From Agelaius tricolor (Eukaryota > Chordata > Aves > Passeriformes > Icteridae): a stretch of DNA of 64,000 nt. The notes beneath the pieces are model-generated. The model was not told the origin of the DNA, did no database searches, and worked only from the letters and a program-made list of their open reading frames with translations. This document shows, one piece after another, positions 23,263 through 33,967 of this stretch. The stretch's first letter is position 1; each line of letters starts with the position of its first letter. The position numbers and the translations under genes were made by a program. Where the stretch lies: assembly GCA_023055355.1 (NCBI GenBank), contig JALJCS010000001.1, positions 68,613,381 through 68,677,380 on the forward strand. The letters are read 5' to 3'.

Positions 23263-26200
23263 AATGTTTTACAGGGTTTACAATCAGCAGCTGGTTGGCC
23301 TTCACTTAAGCTCTGTAGTGATATTTACATGTCAGTGATAAAAAGAAATATGGCAAGTAATTTAAATCATGCAGAAAAATAAATCCACAAAAAAGGCAAA
23401 TTTCCTCTAATGATTTCCTCAGTGTTACATGAAGTGTCTGAAGCCAATGTGGGCTTCATTCAAAGTCTCTTTGTCAGTGGGACCTAGGTCTCTATGTCCC
23501 TGTCTGAGAGATCTCCTGTGGGCCTGTGCACATAAATCACTTCAATCCCTACAGCACTGAAGTGGTAGGAGGTACCACATAAAGCCCTTGCCCTCAGCTA
23601 ACCAGGTGTCCCCCTCTAATCTTGCCTGTGTGGTGTGACCCATACAGAGCTCTGGGACTCACCCAAAGAAAGGCACAGAGCCCTAAAATAGAGCAGTCAT
23701 AGAGGAAGGGTCCCCCAGAGGGACCTGCTGCTGATGCAGAAACCCCTGGAGTGCTGAGTCCAGACTTGGACTCTACCCTCAAGGACACACTGATGAGTTT
23801 CAAGAAAGCCATAAATAGCATCCATATGAACAGTCCCCAGGGTTAGTGTCTCCAAAAATGAACTAATAACACTCTAAGGCAAAGTTTTCTTCCCAAGAGG
23901 GCAGAAGGTGTGCATTTGCAGCCACTGAATCTTTCTATTCATTTATTTTAATTAGAAATTTCTTCTGAAGATTAGACTTTTTCAAAGAAACCTCAGAAAA
24001 TGTCTCTATGTTCCCTCTGTGCACCTGATCTTTCAAGAAGACATGGCTGTTTAGTGATAGGTGTTACGTGTTTTAAAACCATATCTACATGCAGGGTTTC
24101 ACCTCATAAAAAAAAAATCTTTTGTGCCAGTTACATCAAATAAGGAGTATCTTCTTGATCACAGCAGCACATTGCAAGGAAATAGATGTGTGTAACACAA
24201 TATCTGATTAGCTCAACTGGTGAGCACTAATGGGCTTTCACTTTATAAGGAGCAGCCTCTTCTCTAATTATTAAAAGAAAAACAATTTTTTGTTGAACTG
24301 CTAATAGCCCTGCTAACCCAGACACATTGTACCTCTCTGGGAATGAGACTGAAGAATAAATGGATATTGCACCTGTCCTGACATTCCTTGAAATTGCACT
24401 GAAGAGCAAGTTGTTATTGTCTCCAAATACACGCCTCTCCCTCTAAATTCACTGGGAATTTTCAGGTGCTGTACATAAGGAAGAGAAAAAAATAAAAATC
24501 ATACTGAAGCATAAGATTGAATGTTGCCCGAAAGACATATTTCACATATTTTAATAATTGTCACTGCATTTTTAATTTAATTGCAGCTGTTTCTTATAGA
24601 AGTGTTGCTACTACATCATCATTCAGCCTCCATTTATTTTCTGATATGACAGCCCTAAATGCATTTGTGTTGATGGCTTAATTGTTTCTTTCCCCGTGCA
24701 AATGCAAGTGGGGTAACGTCACAGGATGCCACGCTAGGTTATCTTAACTACAAGGATTGCAACAGTTTGTGACTAGCAAGCAGACACACTTAAAAATATA
24801 TTTTCATAGAAAAAGGAAGAGAATTACTGATGAGTGTGTTTGGGATAAGAACTAAAAGAGAAGGCAAAAGCAATTGCAAAGGATATTTAATACCAAATTA
24901 TTTCACACTTAGTCAGAAAAGATTGGTCTTTTGACTTTTTTTTCCCACAGATCTTTGCTTTTTATGTTTTCCTTTCCCAATACCCAGTGAATCCATAAAC
25001 AGACAAAAAAAAATAGAAAACCAAAATTTCATCAGTCAAGAAAGGCTAAAAAGAAGACACACTTTTAAAGACAACAAAATCTGTAGAACAACAATTTTGT
25101 TGTAAAGATAATGGAAATTACAAAGGTTTAAAATGGCGGTATTTTTCTCCACAGGTTAACTTTTTTCCTGGAAAATGGCTTCATTTTTTTGGGGCTATCC
25201 AATGTCATTTAAAAGCATAAAGGAATGAATACTGGCTATTCAGAGGTGGCCCATCAGGCTACTCTGGCCTAGCCAAGCTATTTTGCCCAGTCTGTGGAAA
25301 ATCAGAGATCCATAAAATATGGAGCTTGTTTTGTTAGCAGACATTTAAGGGTTTTTTAACAATTTTTCCTTATTTGTCTGTTGCTTGCACATTTCTGCAC
25401 TAATATGAGGTGTAAGATATTAACCCATCTGTTACAGGACATCTTGCAGCCTCATTTTGCTCCATAATATTTAACTGCCCAAGTCATTGGGCATGGAGAA
25501 TAAGGCAACAATTTTCTTCAGAATTTTCAGGGGGAGAAGAAATTATTTTCTTAGTATGTCACAACTGCTAGCTATGCTGAGAAAGAGGAGTTGTGCTACT
25601 GAGAGTGAGTTAGGTCCAGGTTTCCAAGATGCTTTACCTGTACATCTTCATTTGAAGCTAGTTTGAACTTGGCTGCCTATAATGAGCTACCTCCCACACA
25701 GAGATTTTCATTTGTTGTAAAGTGAGAGAAAATTATAATGGAGGCATTTTTTTGTGCCTATTCTAATTAAAAATACTTGCAGCATTGTAGCACCACCTGC
25801 AGGAGGCCTTTTATTTTGCTAGGGTACTCAGTCTACCATGGGAGATCTTCTGTGGGAACATTAGAACCTAAAACATTAGAAACCAAAAGATCTTACAGAG
25901 AAATTGAACAAAAAAAAAAATTGTATCACTCCTGTGATGCATGTGACAAAACCATGAGACTTGCTGTTTCAGACAGATAATTTTTAGATCTTGATTTTGA
26001 ATTGTTTTTACTAAGTTGCTGCAAGAAATTGCTTTTTAAATTACTTTTTCAATTAATTGCTTAAATTGTAGAGAGTTATGCTGCAAATTTTCAGGCTGGA
26101 GTAGATGGAAAGATTAGAGGTGTGTTTAATACCTGAGGTGCACACCCTCTGACAAACAATAGAGATCCTGGGGCCCATGCTCTCCTGGTAGTCCAAAGCC

Positions 26201-27743
26201 AGGAGGAACCTGCCCTCCAAGGACAGGGGAAGATTTCCCACACACAGGAAAGCTGCACAAGGGCTTGGCTCCACATGGCTGAGCACAGGCCACATCTCAG
26301 GCTGCCCCATACTCATTTCCATGCATGCTGGAGGCACATGATACCCTGGGACCATTGGACCAGCAACCCCTCCCCTGTGCAGCTGTGATTTTTAACATCC
26401 ATCACAGCAAATGCAAGGAACCACCAGGATTGAGTGTGGAAATAGAAATTCATCTGTGTGCATTTTTTTTAAATTAAGTACAAGAGTATAATCCTCATAT
26501 ATTTAAGAACTTGGACCCCTGAGCATGTCAGCTTAAGCTTTCCCTGCCATCCCTGAATGTCAAGGTTTCTGTTGCAGGTAATTCCGTCATGGCAGCCCAG
26601 ACACCATTAACAGGGACAGAACCTGACTCAAGGCTGAGCCATGGAAATAACACTGCACTTCCATTGGCTTTGCTGGCAGGACTGCACTGCCTGGGGGGAT
26701 TCATCCTCAATGACAGGATCAGGGATGCCCATGACTTTCACCACCCACATCCAGAAGGCTCCAGTACAGAAAGAGCTGAAGCCCCAGAAGGAAGGACTGG
26801 AGCCTGGAGGGAAGCACTGCTTGCTGCCAGCTGCAATGGGTGCAGCTGGGGGAAAACAGCGCTGCATAGCCCCAAGGCCCTGTCACTTCTGCAGTTTCCT
26901 GCACAGCACAGATATGAAGCAGTGTGTCCAAGCCTCCCCAAACAGCCAACCACAGCACATTAGACAAGATATCAGCAAGACCAGCAGACCGTGGAAAATT
27001 AGTGGGAAAAAGGAGGAGCAAGGACCTGTGATTTGCAATAGTTGGTCATGCTGTGAGCATTTCTAGGGCATTTCATGCATGTGTGACTGCAGATACAAAA
27101 GCACACACATGTAAAGCAGCTTTGCTCCTCTGCATGCAAGCTCCTGTAAGCTATAAAATCTTCAGTGTGCTGCTGATTTGACATTTTTTCGTCGTGTTCC
27201 CTCTCCTTACCCAGGGCACAGGATGTGCGCAGAAGACCAGGATCAGCAACGGAAGGAGCAAATGTAAATTTGTATATCAGCTAAGACAGAAAGACTCTGT
27301 GACACACTGCCATTTGAAGCAGAGGGGAAATGCTGAGGGTAGAGAAGGGACAAGAGCCTGTTTTCCTCTTTGCCCAGAAATCCTGCAACCCCAACCCAGC
27401 TGGTGGTGGAGCCCCATACCCCATCTGAGCAGTGCTGCTCCTTCCTGAGCTGAGAAACCGAAGAAAGGTTTCAAGGAGACAAAAACAGTGCTGTCTGTGC
27501 AAATATTGTGAGAGAAGCACTCCATGAGATTTTGCCTCCCCTCTGAGAATGTGACTAACAGCTGATGCTCTTTATGTGTTTGCTTTCTATTTCAGCTGAT
27601 TTTTAATTGTGTTACTCACAACAGCCTGTTTAGAATGCCAGAAGATACATGGGCACGTGGCTGGCAAAGAGATTTTGCTTTTAAAATAGGTACTTTATAT
27701 TGTGAGAAAGAGAACTAACAAAACTATCTCTGTTTCCTGGCAG
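23263..27743. other. gene-free sequence with GC-richer patches
   Basis: No gene is supported. Patches at about 23450-23830, 26090-26380 and 26520-27070 are richer in G and C. They generate overlapping frames on both strands, for example 124 and 141 codons plus and 100 codons minus around 26.6-27.0 kb. Mutually overlapping frames of similar length in several phases indicate few stop codons rather than coding. No exon-like reading with flanking splice sites stands out. A motif-dense stretch at 24661-24790 is discussed in the findings. Confidence 0.5.
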
Positions 27744-27804
27744 CAAATCATGTGGGTGTTATTCTTCCAAAATGTCTCAAAGAAAGGAAGATGGGGTTAA
27801 AAAG
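27744..27804 (+). other. candidate small exon with start codon
   Basis: A pyrimidine-rich tract ending CTGTTTCCTGGCAG (27730-27743) is followed by 61 bp and then AAAAAG|GTAGGT, a strong 5' splice site at 27805. An ATG at 27772 in the context CCAAAATGT opens the frame MSQRKEDGVKK, which ends exactly on a codon boundary at the splice site. Joined to the acceptor at 28396 it would continue ADVGA and stop, giving 16 codons. I do not recognise the peptide. This is a splice-signal inference only; motifs of this quality also occur by chance in 64 kb. Confidence 0.22.
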
Positions 27805-28180
27805 GTAGGTTTGCTTGTGAAAGTGTGTCTCTTTATCATGATTTTCCTTGTTCTCTCTTTTCCATTCCCTCTGCCCTGGCTGACTCCTGCTCTCTCACTC
27901 TCTTACACTCTGTGCACACATTAAGTGTGTGCATATGTGTACCTATATTTTCCTTTCCCTTCCTTGATTTTTTTCTCTTTGTTTGGGTTTTTTTTTTGGC
28001 AAGAAAGTCAATCCTCAGTAAATTACTAAGTTCTGTCTCCTATCTGCTTGCCTGTTCCCTCCTTTAGGCAATTTGGTGCCAACTGGATTATATCAGAGTA
28101 GTTGCTTTCCCCACAAGAGCAGGAGAAGGTGCAGATTAAAATAAAGATCAACCAACCCTGTAGCACAACAAATTAGCTCA

Positions 28181-28200
28181 GGCCATTAAGCATAATGGCC
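28181..28200. promoter_or_regulatory. hairpin/palindromic motif
   Basis: GGCCATTA, loop AGCA, TAATGGCC: a perfect 8-bp inverted repeat with homeodomain-like ATTA cores in both arms. Another GGCC follows shortly (TTCTAGAGGCC), and AATTAGCTCA precedes it. It lies inside the putative intron between the two candidate exons. Function unknown. Confidence 0.35.
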
Positions 28201-28396
28201 TTCTAGAGGCCAAAGGGGTCAGCTATTAGCTCAAAATAATGACCTTCGGCCAGGCAGGAGGAAGTATATACACAGACGCCTGTCATTCTCTTGATTCAGT
28301 TTTCTAAAGATCTACCTCACTCCACATTTTGTACAGTTAAAATGTTTAACACATTTAATGGGACCTGATGTGTTTGGTCTTTTTTTTTTCTTTCAG

Positions 28397-28610
28397 GCTG
28401 ACGTGGGAGCTTGAAGTTAACCATGTGGAGGCTGCTAAAAGATCCAGGCACAGTGATTCCAATTAACAACATGAAAACACACTTTGCCTGATTTTGAACC
28501 TACTTAAACATCAAAGGTTCAAAAGTTCAGTGCAAATGTTGCTGGATTAGATTATTTCAGAGAGGAAGGGAGAGTAAAAATCATAAATAAAGAATTTCCA
28601 AGACTATATG
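28397..28610 (+). other. candidate terminal exon
   Basis: A long polypyrimidine tract (28379-28394) ends in CAG at 28396, an excellent 3' splice site. A polyadenylation signal AATAAA lies at 28586-28591. The interval could be the last exon of a short transcript starting at or before 27744. The continued frame stops at 28412-28414, so most of the exon would be untranslated. The 3' boundary is a guess based on the AATAAA. Confidence 0.2.
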
Positions 28611-28657
28611 GTACAGACTGCATATCATATGTAATATGAACTGGTTAAGGAAGACAT

Positions 28658-28765
28658 TGAACACCCCTGGACTGGGGTTCAGGGAATGTGGATTAAATTC
28701 CCTGTCTCTGCTACAAACTTCCTGTGTGGCCTGGAGCAGACTGTATTAATGGGTCTGTGTTTTAG
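28658..28765 (+). repeat. MIR-like SINE fragment, copy 1
   Basis: CTGGACTGGGGTTCAGGGAA, then GGATTAAATTCCCTGTCTCTG, then CTACAAACTTCCTGTGTGG line up with the MIR core (GACTGGGAGTCAGG...TTCTAGTCCCGGCTCTGCCAC...GCTGTGTGACC). MIR is an ancient tRNA-derived SINE of amniotes. The copy is degenerate but the order of blocks is preserved. Confidence 0.7.
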
Positions 28766-28971
28766 CTTTTGACACGTGCATGGGGTGCAACTAATAAGTC
28801 CTTTCTCCTGCCCTTTGTCTCCTTTCTCTCCTTAGAGATGCTCTTTGAAGAAGGGTCGGCAGATCTTCTCTTAATGAGTACACATACAGAGACAAATACT
28901 CAGTATAGGATTCACCTCTACTTTGAATACTGCCAAAGAAGAACTAGAAAAACAATAACTGAAAACAGTAG

Positions 28972-29085
28972 GTTGGCTTTCAGGAAATTCTTGGCTCTGT
29001 CACAAATTTCCTGTGTGACTTTCACCATGTCATTTAATCTTTCTCTGATTCAGCTTCACAACCATAAAAAGTACTGCTCAGTAAT
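28972..29085 (+). repeat. MIR-like SINE fragment, copy 2
   Basis: CTTTCAGGAAATTCTTGGCT, then CTGTCACAAATTTCCTGTG, TGACTTTCACCATGTCATTT and AATCTTTCTCTGATTCAGCT match the MIR core and the following GTGACCTTGGGCAAGTCA-TTAA-CCTCTCTG-CCTCAG segment. Same strand as copy 1, about 310 bp downstream. This copy extends further 3' than the first. It lies inside a 106-codon plus-strand frame (28769-29089), which is therefore not a gene. Confidence 0.75.
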
Positions 29086-32000
29086 GTAGTGTGTGACACA
29101 TCCTTTCATGGTTGTAAGGCATATGAAAATTACAAAAGGAGGCCCAAAATGCATCTAGGTAGGCTTTCTTTGATGAATAAAAACTGGAAAGCTCAGTATC
29201 TCTCCATAATACAGGCAAGTCTTTTAGGGAGGCTGTCTTGAAACTGCTAAAGTGCAGTGTTGAGCCCAACAAAGGAGGCGAAGGACTAGTGGGACACAGA
29301 TATGTTACACTCTATATGGTCTCCATATGCGTGTGCCTTGAATTTCAAGCACAATTATGTGAAACACAGAAAAAAAACCCCAAGCATATTTGTTTGTTTA
29401 AATTGGGGTGAAAAGAGGATTAGAGGGGAAGGAGAAGTTTACAAACTCAACACAAGTTCTGTGAACCCCAGCTGTCAGGAAAAAGAATTCACAGAACTTG
29501 AACCCCATTGCTTTCTGTCATACCTTGCTCCAATATGGAGAAGCCTGGATTAGTTTATGACTGTTTATGGTATGACAGCTACAGAGTGTTTGTGGAAGTA
29601 TGAAAGCTGTTGCTGAGTATCATAAAAAGAATTAAATAACCAAACTGTTTTCACAGGAGGTTAAAAGGTCTGACATAAATCTTCAAAGGGTAGGTGGAAA
29701 CTCTGTCCTTAATCTGCCCTGTTGTGCTGAGGTACTGTAGGCAATGCACATGGTATATTACATTACCCAGTGCTAGGGGACTTTTATAAAGCCTATGGGC
29801 AAAAAGAAGCTGATAAGGGTAAAACTGCATCATTAAGCTAACATTGGATTTTTCTCCTTTCGTGGGCAGATATTGAATAAAAAAGCTTATTTAAAACTAA
29901 TATTAGACCTTTTTAGGTGGCATAAATGCAACTGTGAGCCCTTGTTTCCTGTGGAGGTCTCGTGAGTGTGTGTTTAAGAGAAAAGAAAAAATTGCATAAG
30001 GGGAGGGTTGGTGTGTGCACTGATCTCTCCACCTCTCAGTGATGCCAATTAAGCCTGGTCTCTGCTGGAAAGCTGAACTTCACCCAGTGAGCTTTCACCA
30101 TCCACCACCTGCAAGCAGGACTGCAACAGCTGCACAGCAGGGCCAGGAGTGCCAACTGCAAAACACCCCATAGCACTTCTAGCAGCATAGCTGGAGAGCT
30201 TCTGTGGGACTCTGTGGTTCCAATTCCTACTTGGGATAATATTTTTTCCTAAATGCTGTAATAGGACATGGCAGAAAATTAGTTAATGGCTTACAAAATG
30301 CAAACTAGGTCTTTGGGAATGTTTTTAAGCTGTGCAAGTGTTAAAAACAAACAGAAGTTCATTTCTACACCAAGTAACTTGTTAGGATACAAGGCACATT
30401 ATGATTTAAAGTTTAACAATGACAAAAGATGAAAGTATTCTCGTTAGCTAACATTAATCAAACACTGGCAAAAGAAAAACTGAATTAAAAAAAATCATTA
30501 AGAAAACATCACTCCCCAGCCAACACTGATGCCAGTTTTTTCTTGCTGGGATTGAGTTTTTATATTGGAATTACAATATAAGCCTCTGAAAATAGGGTTT
30601 ACAATGGAAACACTGACAGACTCTCAACTGGAGCATGCTACGTGTGCCTTTATAAACATACCAGGCATGATGGTCCTGAGCCAAAAAAGTGCTTTTTGAA
30701 AAATGTATTAAAAATTAATTTATTCCTTATGCATGCCTAAGTTAAAACGTCTCTGCATGAGATTTATCAATTCCCTCAAGGCTCATCTCTATCCATTGCA
30801 GACAACAAAAATGTACTCTATGTATGATAAACTGGAACAGCCCAAGCCCTCCCTGGGATAAGTGCAATGCTTTGCTGGTAGATAGTGAACTCCACACACT
30901 GTGTATGTACGAAAACGTACCCGGAGTACAACCAGGAATCAGCTGACCTTGATGTAACCTGGTTTTGCCTTCTCTGCCAGCTTTACTGTGCAGCACAGGC
31001 AGCCAGACATGCACGGGCTAGCATAAGATGGACATGTCACAGTGTGGAGTTTAGGTAGGGGCATAGTGTAGTCCCAGTCCTACTGGCCCTCTGCCCAGCC
31101 CTATGGGCACATGTGGGAATCCAGTCCTGGGGCAGCAGGGAAGGACATCCATCACAAAGGGATGCCTACATGATTGGGTGTGCTGTGCTCCTGTGCTCTC
31201 TCATCCCTCCCCCTCTTCTTCCATCCCCTCTGTGAGGGCACAGCAAGGCAAGAAAAAAACTTCTTTCCTGATCAGGGTCCCCCTCCGCTAGCCAGGGAGC
31301 GCTGGGACTTGGCCGCGGTTGCCGCCACTTCTGCAACTGAAAGAGAGTGCAATTTGAAAATTGGATATGGTCTGCAAATGAAATCCGACATGCAAACAGC
31401 TAAGAATGTGGGTTATGTGTGATACCCAGCCCCACATCTGCACACAATTTGCACAATGGATTCCTGTCATTTTCCAGGGCTGAAACAAAACCCCAGTTCA
31501 GCAAGCTCCACAACTTTCGAGGTCTGAAATTTTTAGCAGAGTCTTGCAGTCTGGTTTCCCCTTGGATGGAAACGTTTCTCACTCTACTCCCCAGCTCCTC
31601 TCCTCCAAATGCTGAGCCTGTTCTCAGCCCCAGTCACACATGGCTGAAGATAAGCCTGAGGCAACATCAAGAAGAGGCTGCAACGTTCTTTAAGGAGCAA
31701 CTATTAATATATTTCCTGTTAGACACAGAAAATAAGATTAGAGGTGGTATTGCCACAAAAGCCTTCTGTGAAACGAGGAATAAATGTCATTAATGCCCCC
31801 TAATGGGCAAAGTGGTCTCCCACCTGCATGAGGGTCTGTACCATGCCTTTATTAGATAGTCATACATGATTGATAGTGAAATGAAACCCTTTTCCAAAGA
31901 ATGAGGAAAAAAGTCTCATCCTGTAAATTCATTTACAATGGATTCACTTGCAAAGCGATTGAGCCAATCAAAGACTGAGAAATTGAGTTCAAATTGATTT

Positions 32001-32879
32001 TATTATATCTATAACTGGGATCACGTTATAAATATCTGTGATGTATACAGCAAGTAAAAACTAAACAAAGCCAATGAAAGAAAATTCTCCCTCACCCTGA
32101 AAGGAGTGTGTACCCTTTACTTCTTCTTACCAGTTGAATATGCAAAACAGTATAACACAAGTGGTGTCTCTTAACAGTTGTATCCCTTAAAGTAGTTTTC
32201 TCCATGTGATGTTTACTAAACAGTGACATCTATTGGGGATTAGTGTTTCAAAAACTTGGAAAGCAGGAGTCTGTTCAAATTTGACTGACAAAACCACTTG
32301 AAATTACCCATTATAGGGCACAATTCTGAATTAAAAGAGAGATGGATGAGATGAACTTGTAGATCTGGTCCATCTCTAGGACTAGACTGTGTTATTAGGA
32401 GACACACTGAATCAGTTGTAGATGGAAAGGTATGGTATGTGAAATTTCTCTCTGGTATTTCAACAAAACACTGGTATTTACCAGTGGGTATTTTCCCTGG
32501 GCCTCCAGCAGAATGTATGTGGCAGTTAAACTTTCCCCATCCTTCTAAAAAATGTAGCATAGATATATATTTTCCACCATGTGGCAGCTTCAAAAGCCAG
32601 GGGTCCAGGTAAGGGACTGTGGCTCCTGGTGCTCCCCAGGCAGTACTCTTGCCCTTGCCAGGGGGAGGTGAGATATCCTGTCTTTCCATCCACATAAAGT
32701 AGCCCTTTTTTCTAGGACTATCAGAATGAAGCTCTGACAAATCAAACAATCTTTAGAGTGCAGTTTTATGAGAAATGGAGTACATATCAGCAAAATCAGC
32801 ATTGTTGTTCCATTTCTGTGAGGAAACTGGGCTACTCTGCCCCAGCCTCCCTGGAGCCATCTCTGCCCCAGACTGAGAC
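29086..32879. other. gene-free sequence
   Basis: No gene is supported. It contains a small CpG cluster at 31285-31325 (five CpG in about 40 bp). A short hairpin GTACG-AAAA-CGTAC lies at 30907-30920. A 169-codon minus-strand frame (32240-32749) has no recognisable domain. The first ~2 kb is ordinary AT-rich sequence. Confidence 0.5.
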
Positions 32880-33265
32880 AGCCCATTCCTCAACTTCTCC
32901 TCACAGGGAGCTGCTCCAGCCCTGACCAGCCTGGGGGCTCCTCACACCAGCTTGTCCACATTCTGTATTGAGGAAGCCCCAAAACCAGACACTCTATCAG
33001 GCCATGGTCTCATAGTGCAGAGTACAGGGGGTAAATCCAATCTCTAGATGCATGGATGGACCATGTCTGGTGTCTGCTGGTTTATGAATGGCTTATGATG
33101 CCCCAGAGCACCAGAAACTCCCACAGAGCTTCTCCCCAGCTCAGCCATCCCCAGCTTCCACCCTTACAGGGTTTTTCCTTCAGAGGTCCAGGAGTTTGCA
33201 TTGATCCTCCTTGAATTTCACAAGATTGCTGTTGGCTCACCCCTCCAGCCTGGCTGGGCCCTGAG
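32880..33265 (-). mobile_element. CR1 LINE, internal fragment
   Basis: On the plus strand the sequence reads as the reverse complement of CR1. CTTCTCCTCACAGGGAGCTG (about 32893), GTGCAGAGTACAGGGGG (about 33017), CAGGGTTTTTCCTTCAGAGG (about 33167), then GAATTTCACAAGATTGCTG, and CCCCTCCAGCCTGGCTGG. These are the reverse complements of CR1 blocks that encode part of the element. The original order is kept. The copy is strongly diverged, its ends are approximate, and no open frame survives. Confidence 0.65.
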
Positions 33266-33950
33266 GTGGAGAGCTGTGCTGTTGTTGCTCCTGAAATGAT
33301 TTTTGCTAATCTTGTACATGCCTTGGAATCTCTTCAGCACATTTCTGAAGGCAGCTCCAGAGCCAGATGACTTTTTGAAGTGAGGCTGGCAAGCAGTGCC
33401 TGAGAGGCAAGCCAGGCCATTTCCCACAGAAGTTCAGTGGCTGTGCTTTTGATTTATATTGTTATTTTGTAAATGGCACATTTTAAAATTAAAAAAATAA
33501 ACACCAAGTCAAGCTATGTAGCCTAACACAAGCTTAGAAGAAAAGTGAAATGAATGCTGAGAACCTGCGGAACTTAATTTCTGTGGCATGGCCCCAACTT
33601 CAGGTTGACCTGGAGTTCTTCAAAAGAAAATACAAATTCATTGCAATGAAATTTTTATAATGAAAATATATTGGTTTTCTGTAATGATATCCAGAATGGA
33701 ATTTCTCTGTGAACCAGAAAAAAGGAGCAGCACCTCTGAATAGTCTGCCTAGGGCCCACTTTTGGGGGAGCAGAGACTGAGACCCATAATCCTGTTGTGC
33801 TCAGCTCCAAACAAGGAACTCCTACCACCCAGTGGGTCCCTAACAGATTTCTCTGCTCCAATTTCAAAACAGTTTTTGGAAGACTTTGATTTTATTTCAA
33901 CAGAGAACAAAAATAAGTTTCCAAACCTCAACATTTTTTGTTAAACAGAA
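33266..33950. other. gene-free sequence
   Basis: No gene is visible. The last ~120 bp are rich in AAATTT and TTTTC patterns that lead into the possible ancient repeat terminus at 33951. Confidence 0.5.
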
Positions 33951-33967
33951 TTTTCCCAGCCAAACCT
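33951..33967 (-). repeat. possible terminus of an ancient amniote repeat
   Basis: TTTTCCCAGCCAAACCT is the approximate inverse of the segment at 10155-10173 (GAGCTGGGCAAAA). The preceding AT-rich stretch with AAATTT and CAAAAATAAGTTTCC patterns resembles the interior of the same reptilian repeat as I remember it. Weak support; chance is possible. Confidence 0.25.

Noticed and set aside
26589..27066. Overlapping plus and minus open frames of 79-141 codons
   Set aside because: Several phases on both strands are open together, which reflects a GC-richer patch with few stops. No domain, splice structure or homology is visible.
28769..29089. 106-codon plus-strand open frame
   Set aside because: Its second half is a MIR-like SINE, so the frame is incidental.
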